Shown one piece after another: positions 8,203-19,613 of a DNA stretch of 64,000 nucleotides (within the stretch, counting starts at the first letter, position 1; every line of letters starts with the position of its first letter). A model generated the notes under the pieces. The model did not search any database. It had not been told where the DNA came from and was given only the letters and a program-made list of their open reading frames with translations. Both the position numbers and the translations under genes were made by a program. Where the stretch lies: the NCBI RefSeq assembly GCF_900107305.1, contig NZ_FNPL01000012.1, forward strand, positions 1 to 64,000. Reading direction: 5' to 3'. The stretch comes from Thermoactinomyces sp. DSM 45892. GTDB lineage: Bacteria; Bacillota; Bacilli; Thermoactinomycetales; Thermoactinomycetaceae.

Positions 8203-10089
8203 ATGCTCTTGGAGCAGATGCAATCACCAGACGACCTGAAAAAACTACCAGTAGAAGATTTACCTAAATTAGCGGAGGAAATTCGTCAGTTTTTAATCGA
8301 AAGTTTATCTAAAACGGGCGGGCATCTTGCCTCTAATCTCGGTGTGGTAGAATTGACCATTGCCCTACATTATTTATTTGATAGTCCAAAGGATAAGTTT
8401 TTATGGGATGTAGGCCATCAAGCTTATGTACATAAATTATTGACAGGTCGTATGGATCTTTTTCCAACGCTTCGTCAATACAAAGGCTTATGCGGTTTTC
8501 CAAAGATGAGCGAAAGTGAACATGATGTATGGGAAACGGGGCATAGTAGTACATCTTTATCGGGTGCGATGGGAATGGCGGCTGCACGTGATTTAAAAGG
8601 CGAAGATAATAAAGTGGTTGCCATCATCGGAGACGGAGCTTTAACCGGTGGTATGGCTCTTGAAGCACTTAACCATATAGGGGAAGAGAAAAAAGACCTC
8701 ATTGTCGTACTAAATGATAATGAAATGTCAATTAGTCCAAATGTGGGGGCGCTTCATAATTATTTAGGACGTTTACGCACGAATAAAACGTACTCGAAAA
8801 CCAAGCATGATGTGGAAGCACTCATTAAAAAAATCCCTTCCGTGGGTACTCCGTTTGCCCATCTAATTGAACGTATCAAAGATAGCTTGAAATTCTTAGT
8901 TGTAGATGGCGTTTTATTTGAAACGTTAGGCTTTACCTATCTAGGCCCGATAGATGGTCATAATTTAACGGATCTAATGGAGTGTTTACGTCAAGCGGCG
9001 CATACTAAAGGGCCTGTACTAGTACACATTGTGACTCGTAAAGGGAATGGATATCAACCTGCAGAAGATGATCAAGTGAATTATCACGGGGTAGGAACGT
9101 ATAAGATTGAATCCGGAGCATTTGCCAAGAAGGTAGGCGGTCCTGTAGCCTATCCAGCTGTTTTTGGAGAGACGATGATCAAGCTGGCAGAAGAGAATCC
9201 AAAGATTGTAGCGATTTCTCCAGCGATGTTAACAGGGTCAAAACTGGAGAAGTTTCAGAGGCGTTTCCCAGATCGGACATTTGATGTCGGGATCGCGGAA
9301 CAACATGCAGGTACTTTTGCAGCGGGTATTGCGACTCAAGGAATTATCCCAGTCTTTTCGATCTATTCGACGTTTTTACAACGTGCGTATGATCAAGTCG
9401 TCCATGATATTTGTCGGCAAAACGTACATGTTGTGTTCGCGATTGATCGTGCTGGGTTTGTGGGAGAGGACGGTGAGACTCACCAAGGGATTTATGATAT
9501 CGGCTTTATGCGTTCCCAACCGAACATGGTTATGATGATGCCAAAAGATGAAAATGAACTTCAGCACATGCTCTACACAGCAACCCAATATGGCAAAGGG
9601 CCGATTGCGGTTCGTTATTCAAAAGCAAACGGTACAGGGGTACAGATGGATGAGGAGTTTAAGCTTATTCCTATTGGGAAATCCGAAATCGTGCAAGATG
9701 GGGAAGACGTAGCCTTAGTAGCATTTGGATCAATGGTTCAACCTGCTATTCAGGCAGCAGAACTACTCCAAAAGCAAGGAATTAGCGCTAAGGTAGTAAA
9801 TGCTCGGTTCGTGAAGCCGTTGGATGAAGAAATGCTCTTATCCCTTTATCAAGACAATATGCCAATCGTCACACTGGAAGAAGGAGCCTTGCAAGGTGGC
9901 TTCGGAAGTGCAGTGTTAGAGTTTTTTGCTCAGAAGGAGATTTATGATGCCAAGGTAAAGTTACTTGCGATTCCAGACTACTTCGTGGAACATGGAAGTA
10001 TGGCTCAGCAGATGGAGGAAGTAGGGCTAACACCCCCTCAAATTGCTGAGCAAGTAACCGGATTTGTAAAGAAAAAACAGGAAGTATAA
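8203..10089 (+). CDS. dxs: 1-Deoxy-D-xylulose-5-phosphate synthase
   Basis: Thiamine-diphosphate enzyme that joins pyruvate and glyceraldehyde 3-phosphate in the first step of the MEP isoprenoid pathway. From the ATG at 8203 it has 628 residues, normal for the family. I chose that start because AGAGAGG lies 6 nt upstream; an in-frame TTG at 8167 overlaps a promoter -10. The N-terminal domain has [27 protein letters not shown] and the [23 protein letters not shown] cofactor site. The C-terminal half has [15 protein letters not shown] and [15 protein letters not shown]. The thi operon that supplies its cofactor lies in the same window. Confidence 0.97.
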   Translation: MLLEQMQSPDDLKKLPVEDLPKLAEEIRQFLIESLSKTGGHLASNLGVVELTIALHYLFDSPKDKFLWDVGHQAYVHKLLTGRMDLFPTLRQYKGLCGFPKMSESEHDVWETGHSSTSLSGAMGMAAARDLKGEDNKVVAIIGDGALTGGMALEALNHIGEEKKDLIVVLNDNEMSISPNVGALHNYLGRLRTNKTYSKTKHDVEALIKKIPSVGTPFAHLIERIKDSLKFLVVDGVLFETLGFTYLGPIDGHNLTDLMECLRQAAHTKGPVLVHIVTRKGNGYQPAEDDQVNYHGVGTYKIESGAFAKKVGGPVAYPAVFGETMIKLAEENPKIVAISPAMLTGSKLEKFQRRFPDRTFDVGIAEQHAGTFAAGIATQGIIPVFSIYSTFLQRAYDQVVHDICRQNVHVVFAIDRAGFVGEDGETHQGIYDIGFMRSQPNMVMMMPKDENELQHMLYTATQYGKGPIAVRYSKANGTGVQMDEEFKLIPIGKSEIVQDGEDVALVAFGSMVQPAIQAAELLQKQGISAKVVNARFVKPLDEEMLLSLYQDNMPIVTLEEGALQGGFGSAVLEFFAQKEIYDAKVKLLAIPDYFVEHGSMAQQMEEVGLTPPQIAEQVTGFVKKKQEV

Positions 10090-10100
10090 GAGGATGCGTA

Positions 10101-10907
10101 GTGAAAGAGCGAATTGATGTGTTACTCGTACAACAAGGCTTTTATGAAAGTCGTCAGCAAGCCCAACGTGCCATTATGGCTGGGCTTGTCTTGGTTGAGC
10201 AGGAGCGAATTGATAAGCCTGGGACCAAGGTGCCAGTTGATAAGACGATTACGATTAAAGGACAAGTTTCTCCTTATGTGAGCAGAGGTGGATTGAAGCT
10301 TGAGAAAGCACTGCAAGTCTTTCCTACTTCTATTCGAGATCAAGTTGTGCTCGATATCGGTGCTTCTACAGGTGGATTTACAGATTGTGCCCTGCAAAAT
10401 GGTGCAAAACAAGTGTATGCGATCGATGTTGGGTATGGGCAACTAGCGTGGAAGATTCGTGAAGATTCCCGGGTGATTGTCATGGAACGGACCAATTTTC
10501 GATATTTAGAAAAAAAGCAACTGACGGGTGAACCCCCTACCTATGCTACGATAGATGTGTCGTTTATCTCCCTTTCGCACATTTTTCCTGTTCTAACGCA
10601 GCTCCTGCCGATTGGTGGGCAAACCATTGCTTTGGTAAAACCACAATTTGAAGCGGGAAGAGAGCAGATTGGGAAAAAAGGGATTGTAAAAGATCCTAAA
10701 ATTCATGAGCAAGTATTATTGAAATTTGTGTTTACAGCCAATTCCAATGGCTTTTCAGTAAAAGGAATTTCCGGTTCTCCCATCACAGGAGGCGAAGGAA
10801 ATATTGAATTTATCACCCTCCTTGAAAAGCAAGAGGTACCTGTTCAAGAAGATTGGGCATCTCAGATTCCAAAAATCGTACAGGAAGTACATCAACGTTT
10901 TTCTTAA
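10101..10907 (+). CDS. tlyA: TlyA family rRNA 2'-O-methyltransferase (YqxC)
   Basis: It has 268 residues. An S4 RNA-binding domain (1-60, ERIDVLLVQQGFYESRQQA) is followed by an FtsJ-like methyltransferase domain. The SAM-binding VLDIGASTGGFTDCAL is near residue 79 and VDVGYGQLAW follows. The family methylates ribosomal RNA cytidines and has also been called hemolysin. The GTG start at 10101 follows AAGAGGATG. The position after dxs is the Bacillus order. Confidence 0.93.
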   Translation: MKERIDVLLVQQGFYESRQQAQRAIMAGLVLVEQERIDKPGTKVPVDKTITIKGQVSPYVSRGGLKLEKALQVFPTSIRDQVVLDIGASTGGFTDCALQNGAKQVYAIDVGYGQLAWKIREDSRVIVMERTNFRYLEKKQLTGEPPTYATIDVSFISLSHIFPVLTQLLPIGGQTIALVKPQFEAGREQIGKKGIVKDPKIHEQVLLKFVFTANSNGFSVKGISGSPITGGEGNIEFITLLEKQEVPVQEDWASQIPKIVQEVHQRFS

Positions 10908-10963
10908 GAATAAAAGGTTTCTTTTTCATGACTCCGAATTAGTAGGGGAAGGGGGAGGTGCGT

Positions 10964-11497
10964 ATGACACGTTCCGGAGATCCGATCGTCTTATTCCTAT
11001 TAGTTGGAGTCATCTTCTACTTTTTCCTCAGAAAATGGTTTTCGTTTGCTTCAATGAAAGATTGGATTTTTAATACTCGTCCTGATCCTGAACCGCTCAG
11101 GGGAGAAATTCCTGCCATTTTACAGGAGCATGGGTATGAGGCTTATGCGGAAAAGCAGAAGATCGCCCTCCACATTAAGGTCGGGGAAGAAGGCTTTGAG
11201 AGCCGGATGTTTATCGATGTGTTTGCAATGGACGAATATGGGAACCATTATGCTGTGATCACTTCAAGGCGAAGAAGACCGCTCAAAAAAGTAGGGGCAT
11301 CGTTACGAGATTCTTTTTTTGCTTCTTACTTACTAGCGAAACCGATGGGTTTGCTTTATGTGGATGTAGAGGCACGTAGTGTGGAGGAAATCACGTTTCA
11401 ATATGAATTCCCCACCCATAAACGATCCCCTTTTCCGTGGAGTTATATTGTCGTGTTTGTACTGGGAATGCTTGTAGCATGGTCGATAACCAAATAG
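10964..11497 (+). CDS. Uncharacterised protein with two terminal membrane helices
   Basis: 177 residues that I cannot assign to a family. An N-terminal hydrophobic helix (about 6-24) is followed by a soluble middle domain of about 120 residues. That domain is rich in charged residues and has an Arg-rich turn (SRRRRP). A C-terminal helix (about 158-175, YIVVFVLGMLVAW) ends just before the stop. The topology suggests both helices anchor the same central domain. The ATG at 10964 lies 5 nt after GGGGGAGG; a GTG at 10958 overlaps that site. It lies between tlyA and nadK, which is not the Bacillus order. Confidence 0.8.
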   Translation: MTRSGDPIVLFLLVGVIFYFFLRKWFSFASMKDWIFNTRPDPEPLRGEIPAILQEHGYEAYAEKQKIALHIKVGEEGFESRMFIDVFAMDEYGNHYAVITSRRRRPLKKVGASLRDSFFASYLLAKPMGLLYVDVEARSVEEITFQYEFPTHKRSPFPWSYIVVFVLGMLVAWSITK

Positions 11498-11513
11498 AAA
11501 TGGGGTAGGAGTT

Positions 11514-12374
11514 GTGAAGCGAATCGGCATTATGATGAATGCCAGCAAGCCACATGCTTTGCAGGTTGCGAAGGAATTAATGCAACTCCTCTGTGAGAAA
11601 AATGCTTTTGTGTTATTAGAGCAGGACTTAGCAAGTGTGTTGGGACGAGATGATAGGGGCATTCCACTGAAAGATTTTCCCAATCGTGTGGAAATCGTAT
11701 TTGTTTTAGGAGGAGATGGTACACTTTTAGGTGTGGGCCGTGAGTTAGCTGGAGCAAAGTTGCCCATACTAGGGATAAACACAGGAAACTTAGGCTTTTT
11801 GTCTGAGGCAGAACCAGAAAATCTAGGAAGTGCAGTCGATCGCGTTCTAAACAATGATTTTTGTATTGAAGAGAGGATGATGATTGATGCAGAATGTATC
11901 CGGAATGGAGAAATTGTTCACAAAGGAACTGCCTTTAATGATGTAGGGATCGCCAAAGGTTCATTTGGCAGAATCGTAAACTGTTCTGTTAGTATGGATG
12001 GGATGTTTCTAGGCAGTTACTCAGGCGATGGGATTATTGTCTCTACTCCAACGGGCTCTACGGCATATTCATTATCTTGCGGAGGCCCGATTGTGTGGCC
12101 AGGCTTTCAAGCGATTTTACTAACCCCGATCTGCCCACATACCCTTACTTCTCGCCCGATGGTGTTACCAGCAGAGAGTGAATTAGAAGTAAGAGTCTCA
12201 GCCACGCACCATGAGATGGGGATGACAATCGATGGACAAATTGGTTTTGAGATTCTGGAGGGAGATTTGATACGGATTAGAAGATCGCAAAATCAAACCT
12301 ATTTAGTAAAGTGGAAAGAACGCTCTTTCTTTGAAGTAGTGCGTAAAAAGCTTCATGGCGACGAGAAGGGGTAA
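11514..12374 (+). CDS. nadK: NAD kinase
   Basis: Phosphorylates NAD to NADP. It has 286 residues. The GGDGT nucleotide motif is at 66-70. [10 protein letters not shown] follows near 85, and the NAD-binding segment [17 protein letters not shown] is near 170. The start is GTG with GGGGTAGGAG upstream. argR follows within 20 nt. In Bacillus subtilis nadK lies elsewhere, so this is a local rearrangement. Confidence 0.95.
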   Translation: MKRIGIMMNASKPHALQVAKELMQLLCEKNAFVLLEQDLASVLGRDDRGIPLKDFPNRVEIVFVLGGDGTLLGVGRELAGAKLPILGINTGNLGFLSEAEPENLGSAVDRVLNNDFCIEERMMIDAECIRNGEIVHKGTAFNDVGIAKGSFGRIVNCSVSMDGMFLGSYSGDGIIVSTPTGSTAYSLSCGGPIVWPGFQAILLTPICPHTLTSRPMVLPAESELEVRVSATHHEMGMTIDGQIGFEILEGDLIRIRRSQNQTYLVKWKERSFFEVVRKKLHGDEKG

Positions 12375-12393
12375 CGACAGGAGGCAAACAACG

Positions 12394-12840
12394 GTGAAGG
12401 CGCAAAGGCACATCAAGATCCGGGATATTATCACTCACTGTGATATCGAAACACAAGACGAACTGGTAGAGGAGTTAAAGAAAGGTGGTTATAATGTCAC
12501 GCAAGCAACCGTATCCCGTGATATTAAAGAGTTGCATCTGGTAAAAGTTCCTACCAATAGTGGTACGTATAAATACTCCCTTCCGCTCGATAACCGCTTT
12601 AATCCCAACCAAAAATTAAAGAGAATGTTACAAGAAACATTTGTGGGAATTGATCATGCAGAAAATTTAATTGTCATGAAAACCCTACCAGGAAACGCTC
12701 AGGCGATTGGAGCCTTAATGGATAATTTAGAGTGGGACGAGGTAATTGGCACCATTGCGGGTGATGATACCATCATGTTGATTGTACGTCACAAGGAACT
12801 CGTACCCGTTATCGTTCAACGATTTTTAGATATGCTTTAG
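12394..12840 (+). CDS. argR: Arginine repressor/activator ArgR (AhrC)
   Basis: Arginine-responsive hexameric DNA-binding regulator of arginine synthesis and breakdown. From the GTG at 12394 it has 148 residues, the family length. AGGAGG lies 9 nt upstream. The upstream in-frame ATG at 12355 lies inside nadK and would add 13 residues foreign to the family. The N-terminal winged helix has [24 protein letters not shown]. The C-terminal arginine-binding domain has the [12 protein letters not shown]sp pair. The gene stands before recN as in Bacillus. Confidence 0.95.
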   Translation: MKAQRHIKIRDIITHCDIETQDELVEELKKGGYNVTQATVSRDIKELHLVKVPTNSGTYKYSLPLDNRFNPNQKLKRMLQETFVGIDHAENLIVMKTLPGNAQAIGALMDNLEWDEVIGTIAGDDTIMLIVRHKELVPVIVQRFLDML

Positions 12841-12852
12841 GAGACGATGAAC

Positions 12853-14571
12853 ATGATTCGGCAGTTATCAATTCGTCACTTTGCCATCATCGAAGAATTA
12901 CATATTGATTTCTCTCATGGATTTCATGCGTTGACAGGAGAGACAGGCGCTGGAAAGTCCATCTTAATCGATGCTCTTGGGCTAGTGGTGGGTGGTCGGG
13001 CTTCTGCTGATTTCGTCCGTCATGGGAAGGAAAAAGCCGAGATTGAGGCTGTATTTGATTGTGAGCCTAATGAGCAACTATCAACCTTGTTTGAGGAGCA
13101 GGGACTTGAATTAGAAGAGGGCAGCTTATGGATTCGCCGAGAAGTGTTGGCAAATGGCAAAAGTAGTTGCCGTGTAAATGGCAGGTTGGTTACGCTGGGG
13201 ATTCTCAAACAGATTGGCACTCATCTCATTAATATTCACGGTCAGCATGAATCACAAAAATTAAATCAAATTGATATGCATCTTGAGTGGATTGACCAAT
13301 ATGGAGGCACGGAGCTTCTTACCATACGGACAGATTACCAAGAAAATTATGAAAAATATACCCAAATAGAGCGTAAATTAGCAAAGTTAAATCAGGATGA
13401 ACGGGAGCTGGTCCAACGGATTGATCTCTTAGAGTACCAATTACAAGAGATCCAAGATACTCAGCTCGTTTTAGGTGAAGATGAAGAATTAGAAACAGAG
13501 TGTAGGAAACTAGCGAATACAGAAAAATTGATGGCTCATGTAAACCGTTCATACCAGTGCCTATATGGGGAGCAACGAGGGTTGGATTTTCTTCATCAAG
13601 CTTCGTCCGAGCTTGCGAGTGTAGCAGATCTAGACCCGAAACTGCAAGTACTACAGGAGCAATTGCTTAGCGTGACAGATCACTTGGATGACATAATTCG
13701 AGATGTAAGCCATTACCAAGATACATTATATTTCGATCCGAAGCGATTAGCAGAGGCTCAAGAGAGAGCTCACCATATCAGACAGCTAAAGCGTAAGTAC
13801 GGGGAAACGATCCCAGATATCTTAAAGTATCAGGAAATGATTTCATCAGAGCTATCAGAGCTATTGGACCGAGACATGCGTCGGGATGACTTAGAAAAAA
13901 GTCGAGATCAGTATAAGGAACGTCTAGCTGTACTTGCCTCGCACATCACACATCTTCGAAAGAAGGCTGCGCGTAACTTAGAAGTGGAGATGGAGCGTGA
14001 ATTAGCAGACTTGCATATGGGGACCACTTTATTTCGTGTACATTTTCACGATGGAGACGATTCACAGAAACGGCTAACCCGTACAGGACAGGATGAAGTC
14101 GAATTTCAAATCGCACCCAATCTTGGAGAGCCACTTCGTCCATTAGCAAAAGTCGCTTCAGGTGGTGAGATGTCTCGTATCATGCTGGCGCTCACCTGTA
14201 TCTTTGCCGATATCACCCAAGTTGATACACTTATTTTTGATGAAGTGGATACGGGAGTAAGCGGACGGGCAGCGCAGGCCATCGCAGAGAAAATAGCCTA
14301 TATTGCGAGACGTTGCCAAGTGTTATGTGTAACTCACTTACCTCAAGTGGCCTGTATGGCAGATGATCATTATGGTATCTCCAAACAGAGTTCCGATTCT
14401 GTTACTCGAACTAAAGTGGACCGCCTAGATCACTCTGCCCGTGTTTTAGAGCTGGCGAGAATGTTAGGTGGAGCTGAGGTTACAAATAAAACCAAAGACC
14501 ACGCCACCGAGATGATTCGTTTGGCAAATATGGTAAAAGAAAAGATAAAACAGACGGCTGGAAGCTTTTGA
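12853..14571 (+). CDS. recN: DNA repair protein RecN
   Basis: SMC-like ATPase for double-strand-break repair. From the ATG at 12853 it has 572 residues. That start lies 9 nt after AGGAG and matches the family N-terminus; an ATG 6 nt earlier is too close to the site. Walker A GETGAGKS is at 29-36. A coiled-coil hinge region runs from about 150 to 380. The C-terminal ABC signature VASGGEMSR and Walker B LIFDEVDTGVSG are intact. Confidence 0.96.
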   Translation: MIRQLSIRHFAIIEELHIDFSHGFHALTGETGAGKSILIDALGLVVGGRASADFVRHGKEKAEIEAVFDCEPNEQLSTLFEEQGLELEEGSLWIRREVLANGKSSCRVNGRLVTLGILKQIGTHLINIHGQHESQKLNQIDMHLEWIDQYGGTELLTIRTDYQENYEKYTQIERKLAKLNQDERELVQRIDLLEYQLQEIQDTQLVLGEDEELETECRKLANTEKLMAHVNRSYQCLYGEQRGLDFLHQASSELASVADLDPKLQVLQEQLLSVTDHLDDIIRDVSHYQDTLYFDPKRLAEAQERAHHIRQLKRKYGETIPDILKYQEMISSELSELLDRDMRRDDLEKSRDQYKERLAVLASHITHLRKKAARNLEVEMERELADLHMGTTLFRVHFHDGDDSQKRLTRTGQDEVEFQIAPNLGEPLRPLAKVASGGEMSRIMLALTCIFADITQVDTLIFDEVDTGVSGRAAQAIAEKIAYIARRCQVLCVTHLPQVACMADDHYGISKQSSDSVTRTKVDRLDHSARVLELARMLGGAEVTNKTKDHATEMIRLANMVKEKIKQTAGSF

Positions 14572-14670
14572 TTAACATAAACAGGGTCCGTTAAGGTTAC
14601 TTTAAACGTATGGTACAAGTAGTTGCTTGGGCTGGTGGTTTGGCGGGAAGCTCAGGAGAGTGATTCATAC

Positions 14671-15963
14671 GTGCGTAAAGACAGACAACGAATCAAATGT
14701 TTAGGTGTTCTCCTGGTGCTTCTCCTCGTAATGGGAAGTACATCTTCTTTTTTTCAACAGTATTTCTCCTTTCCTCGAAATCATAACTTGATTCAGGGAA
14801 GGGAAGGTCTCGTATTTTTGTCAATTCCGATTACGGCTACAGTAAGTCCCGCTGCTCGAAGTGCTCTGCATAGGAGTGGTAGGACTTCTGTACAGACGAT
14901 GGCAGGGCTCCAAAAAAGTGGAGATGATGCCAAACAGCATCCAAATCTACAGGTGATCCCTGGTGGGCAATCCATTGGAGTAAAGCTAAAATCGTCGGGG
15001 ATCTTGGTGGTGGGGCATCACTTGGTTTCAACCAAAGAGGGTGATAAATCTCCGGGTGAGCAGGCGGACATTCATGTTGGAGATTACTTGGTTGAAATAA
15101 ATGGTCAACAAGTGAGAAGTACACAAGATGTAGCCAAGATTGTCAAAGATGCAGGAAATACCACAAAGTCGCTACAAATCGTGCTGAGACGTGACGACAA
15201 GCAGTACAAAGTAGTCCTTCCGCTAGCGCTTGATGAGAAGGATCAACAGTACCGAATGGGCCTATTTATTCGTGATTCTGCCGCGGGTGTAGGAACGCTT
15301 ACGTTTTATGATCCACAAAGGAAAGTGTATGGTGCACTCGGCCATGTTATTTCTGATTTGGATACAGGACAGCCGATTCAAGTTGGAGATGGGAAGATCG
15401 TCCATTCCAATGTGACTTCGATTCAAAAGGGTGCTTCTGGCAAGCCTGGAGAGAAGAGAGCCATTTTTTTTAACGAAGATCAGGTGCTAGGAAACATAAA
15501 AAGAAATACGCCTTTTGGCATCTTTGGCAACATGGGTGAGAAGCTTCAAAATCAAGGTGATCCGATTCCAGTCGGTTTTTCTGATGAAGTAAAGGAAGGT
15601 CCTGCGAAGATCTATACCGTTGTAGAGGGACAGAAGGTGGAGGAATTTGATATTCAAATTACTCACGCCATGAAACAGAAGTTTGCTACCACGAAAGGAC
15701 TTATCATTAAAGTGACAGATCCTCGTCTCCTTGCCAAAACGGGGGGTATTGTTCAAGGAATGAGCGGGAGTCCGATTATTCAAGATGGAAAGCTAGTGGG
15801 AGCTGTTACTCACGTTTTTGTAAATGATCCAAGCTCTGGATATGGAACTTATATCGAATGGATGCTAAAAGATGCTGGAGCATTAGAAAACCAATCAGCG
15901 GAGACCTTAACAGGTAGCCGCTTTTTATTTCGTCATCAAAAAATGGAAAAGTTAGGGAATTAA
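14671..15963 (+). CDS. spoIVB: Sporulation serine protease SpoIVB
   Basis: Forespore-secreted S55 protease that triggers pro-sigma-K processing in the mother cell. From the GTG at 14671 it has 430 residues, as in Bacillus, with AGGAGAG 10 nt upstream. An N-terminal membrane anchor is near residues 8-24. A PDZ domain covers about 85-175 ([15 protein letters not shown]). The peptidase domain has the catalytic His in ALGH (about 225) and the catalytic Ser in GMSGSP (about 365). An earlier TTG at 14623 is open but lacks a ribosome binding site. Forespore promoter boxes were not clear. Confidence 0.94.
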   Translation: MRKDRQRIKCLGVLLVLLLVMGSTSSFFQQYFSFPRNHNLIQGREGLVFLSIPITATVSPAARSALHRSGRTSVQTMAGLQKSGDDAKQHPNLQVIPGGQSIGVKLKSSGILVVGHHLVSTKEGDKSPGEQADIHVGDYLVEINGQQVRSTQDVAKIVKDAGNTTKSLQIVLRRDDKQYKVVLPLALDEKDQQYRMGLFIRDSAAGVGTLTFYDPQRKVYGALGHVISDLDTGQPIQVGDGKIVHSNVTSIQKGASGKPGEKRAIFFNEDQVLGNIKRNTPFGIFGNMGEKLQNQGDPIPVGFSDEVKEGPAKIYTVVEGQKVEEFDIQITHAMKQKFATTKGLIIKVTDPRLLAKTGGIVQGMSGSPIIQDGKLVGAVTHVFVNDPSSGYGTYIEWMLKDAGALENQSAETLTGSRFLFRHQKMEKLGN

Positions 15964-15974
15964 ATATAAATAGA

Positions 15975-16000
15975 AGGAATGATTTGGTAAGTTGTCGAAA
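15975..16000 (+). promoter_or_regulatory. Sigma-H-like promoter with an overlapping 0A box upstream of spo0A
   Basis: AGGAATG (15975-15981), a 12-nt spacer and GTCGAAA (15994-16000) fit the sigma-H consensus AGGAnww-N11-12-RnnGAAT with one mismatch. TGTCGAA (15993-15999) is a perfect 0A box and covers the -10. This suggests Spo0A feedback on its own sigma-H promoter, as known in Bacillus. Confidence 0.65.
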
Positions 16001-16049
16001 ATGTACTTTATCCAGTTCTCGGGACAGGACCAACGAGGGGAGAAAGGTT

Positions 16050-16838
16050 ATGAATCAAATACGAGTTGTATTAGCAGATGATAATCGAGAATTTACTGAG
16101 CTTGTAAAGGAACATCTATCATCACAACCGGATCTAGAAGTGGTTGGTGTAGCTTATAATGGTGGAGAAGTCATTGAAATTTTAAAAAAAGAGGTACCTG
16201 ACGTACTTGTCTTAGATATTATCATGCCTCACTTAGATGGATTAGGTGTATTAGAACAAATCCAAGAATTACAACTTCAACCGATGCCAAAGATTATTAT
16301 GTTAACAGCGTTTGGACAAGAAGAAGTGACTCAACGAGCTGTTTCGTTGGGGGCATCTTACTATATCTTGAAGCCATTTGATATGGATGTACTTACAGAG
16401 CGGATCAGGCAGATGAAAGGAGTAGGCAGTGTCATCAGACCGCGTACCAATACGATGACTACTTCGTCGGTATCATCTCGCCCTAATCATCTCGATGCTA
16501 GCATCACCAGTGTGATCCACGAAATAGGCGTACCAGCTCATATCAAAGGGTATCTCTATTTACGAGAAGCGATTACAATGGTATATAATGAAGTCGATCT
16601 TCTAGGTGCGATTACGAAAACTCTATACCCCCGGATTGCAGAGAAGTTTAAAACAACCCCTAGCCGAGTAGAGCGTGCGATTCGCCACGCGATTGAAGTA
16701 GCTTGGAGTAGAGGAAACATGGATTCGATCCGCACTTTGTTTGGTTATACCATCAATGTAAACAAAGCAAAACCAACGAATAGTGAGTTTATCGCTATGG
16801 TTGCGGATAAATTACGAATTGAACATAAAGTGGGGTAA
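16050..16838 (+). CDS. spo0A: Sporulation master regulator Spo0A
   Basis: Response regulator at the end of the sporulation phosphorelay. From the ATG at 16050 it has 262 residues; an AGAAAGG site precedes it. An upstream in-frame ATG would begin in the promoter region. The receiver domain has acidic residues D10 and D11, the phosphorylated Asp at 56 (VLDIIMP) and the conserved Lys in ILKPFD. The DNA-binding domain (about 145-262) has the helix-turn-helix [17 protein letters not shown] strong terminator follows. Confidence 0.97.
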   Translation: MNQIRVVLADDNREFTELVKEHLSSQPDLEVVGVAYNGGEVIEILKKEVPDVLVLDIIMPHLDGLGVLEQIQELQLQPMPKIIMLTAFGQEEVTQRAVSLGASYYILKPFDMDVLTERIRQMKGVGSVIRPRTNTMTTSSVSSRPNHLDASITSVIHEIGVPAHIKGYLYLREAITMVYNEVDLLGAITKTLYPRIAEKFKTTPSRVERAIRHAIEVAWSRGNMDSIRTLFGYTINVNKAKPTNSEFIAMVADKLRIEHKVG

Positions 16839-16851
16839 GTTATTCAACTTT

Positions 16852-16894
16852 AAAACACACTTAAATCCAAAGTGATTGGATTTAAGTGTGTTTT
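16852..16894 (+). terminator. Strong terminator after spo0A
   Basis: A perfect 19-bp stem (16852-16870 with 16876-16894), a 5-nt loop (AGTGA) and T residues on the 3' arm. Confidence 0.9.
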
Positions 16895-16928
16895 GGCTTA
16901 GTATAAAAAAATTCATAAATTAAATGTA

Positions 16929-16957
16929 TTGCTAACCGAAATGGAGTATGATACATT
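16929..16957 (+). promoter_or_regulatory. Sigma-A promoter of the thiamine operon
   Basis: TTGCTA (16929-16934), a 17-nt spacer and TACATT (16952-16957) lie about 30 nt upstream of the TPP riboswitch. Confidence 0.5.
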
Positions 16958-16983
16958 CAAAATAACAACTTTATACGATCAAA

Positions 16984-17071
16984 TGGGAGCCTGGAGATAG
17001 CCAAGCTGAGAGGGTGGAGAACTCTGCCACCGACCAATAACCTGATCTGGATAATGCCAGCGTAGGGATGG
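16984..17071 (+). ncRNA. TPP riboswitch (THI element)
   Basis: The conserved blocks are all present in order. GCTGAGAGGGTGG (from about 17005) is followed by AACCTGATCTGGATAATGCC (about 17039-17058) and AGCGTAGGGATGG (to 17071). A pairing segment GGGAGCC opens the element at 16985. It stands directly upstream of thiC and ends in an intrinsic terminator, so thiamine diphosphate should switch transcription off. Confidence 0.96.
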
Positions 17072-17141
17072 ACAAGATTCGCTTTTACTTTTTAGCGAAA
17101 CTTTTCTGATCTTGTAGACTTCTAATACTCGAAATTAGGAA

Positions 17142-17171
17142 GTCGTGCGCTACTGGCGTGCGGCTTTTTTT
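17142..17171 (+). terminator. Riboswitch-controlled terminator before thiC
   Basis: A 9-bp stem with G-U pairs (17142-17150 with 17156-17164) and loop TACTG is followed by seven T residues. The preceding hairpin (GACTTC around 17118-17123 with GAAGTC around 17139-17144) shares bases with its 5' arm. That hairpin could act as the competing antiterminator. Confidence 0.8.
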
Positions 17172-17220
17172 ATGCCTATTCAACTGGAATTCTGGGCTCT
17201 AGCTTGCGTATATGAGTTGA

Positions 17221-18993
<1,773 letters not shown>

Positions 18994-19013
18994 CAGGGTT
19001 AGGAGTGATCGAG

Positions 19014-19613
19014 ATGAGGTTGCATTTAATTACACCTGAGAACAGTTCATTTCAAACTTTGATTACGACGATACCGCCCATACAGGATGCTTTTGATATG
19101 CTTCACTTGCGTCTCCATACTTTTTCTGATCAGAAACTATTTTCCCTTGTAAGGGAGCTTCGAAATCAATCCTTTCCAGACTCTAAATTCATTCTTCATG
19201 ACCGTCCGCATCTGGTTGCAGAACTGGGGCTTTCTCATGTACAAATCGGCTTTCGAAGTCCGCGATTTGAAGTGGTGAAGAAACGTTATCCTTTTTTGAA
19301 AATCGGTGTCTCCGTACATTCACCCATGGAGATGGAGCAGGCAAAAGAAGCAGATTTCTTCATGCTAGGTCACATTTATCCGACCGCTTCGAAGCCAGAT
19401 AAACAGCCACTAGGCGAAAAAGAAGCAGAGAAAATCATGAAAACCATCAATCAACCCGTTATAGCGATTGGTGGGATACAGCCTGCTCATATCGCTACCC
19501 TACATCAGATTGGCTTCCACGGAGTTGCGGTAATGGGTGGAGTTCTAAATGCGGACAAGCCTATCGAAGCACTCGCCTCTTACAATCGAGCAAGGAGGGA
19601 GCTGGATGTATGA
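19014..19613 (+). CDS. tenI: Thiazole tautomerase TenI
   Basis: ThiE-like (beta/alpha)8 protein of 199 residues. It resembles Bacillus TenI more than ThiE: it starts MRLHLITPE, has the IGVSVHS block, and has the catalytic-type His in FMLGHIYPT. IAIGGI and GVAVMGGV complete the phosphate site. TenI aromatises the thiazole made by ThiG. The ATG at 19014 lies 8 nt after AGGAG. A role as a thiamine phosphate synthase is the alternative, since no separate thiE is in this operon. Confidence 0.82.
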   Translation: MRLHLITPENSSFQTLITTIPPIQDAFDMLHLRLHTFSDQKLFSLVRELRNQSFPDSKFILHDRPHLVAELGLSHVQIGFRSPRFEVVKKRYPFLKIGVSVHSPMEMEQAKEADFFMLGHIYPTASKPDKQPLGEKEAEKIMKTINQPVIAIGGIQPAHIATLHQIGFHGVAVMGGVLNADKPIEALASYNRARRELDV

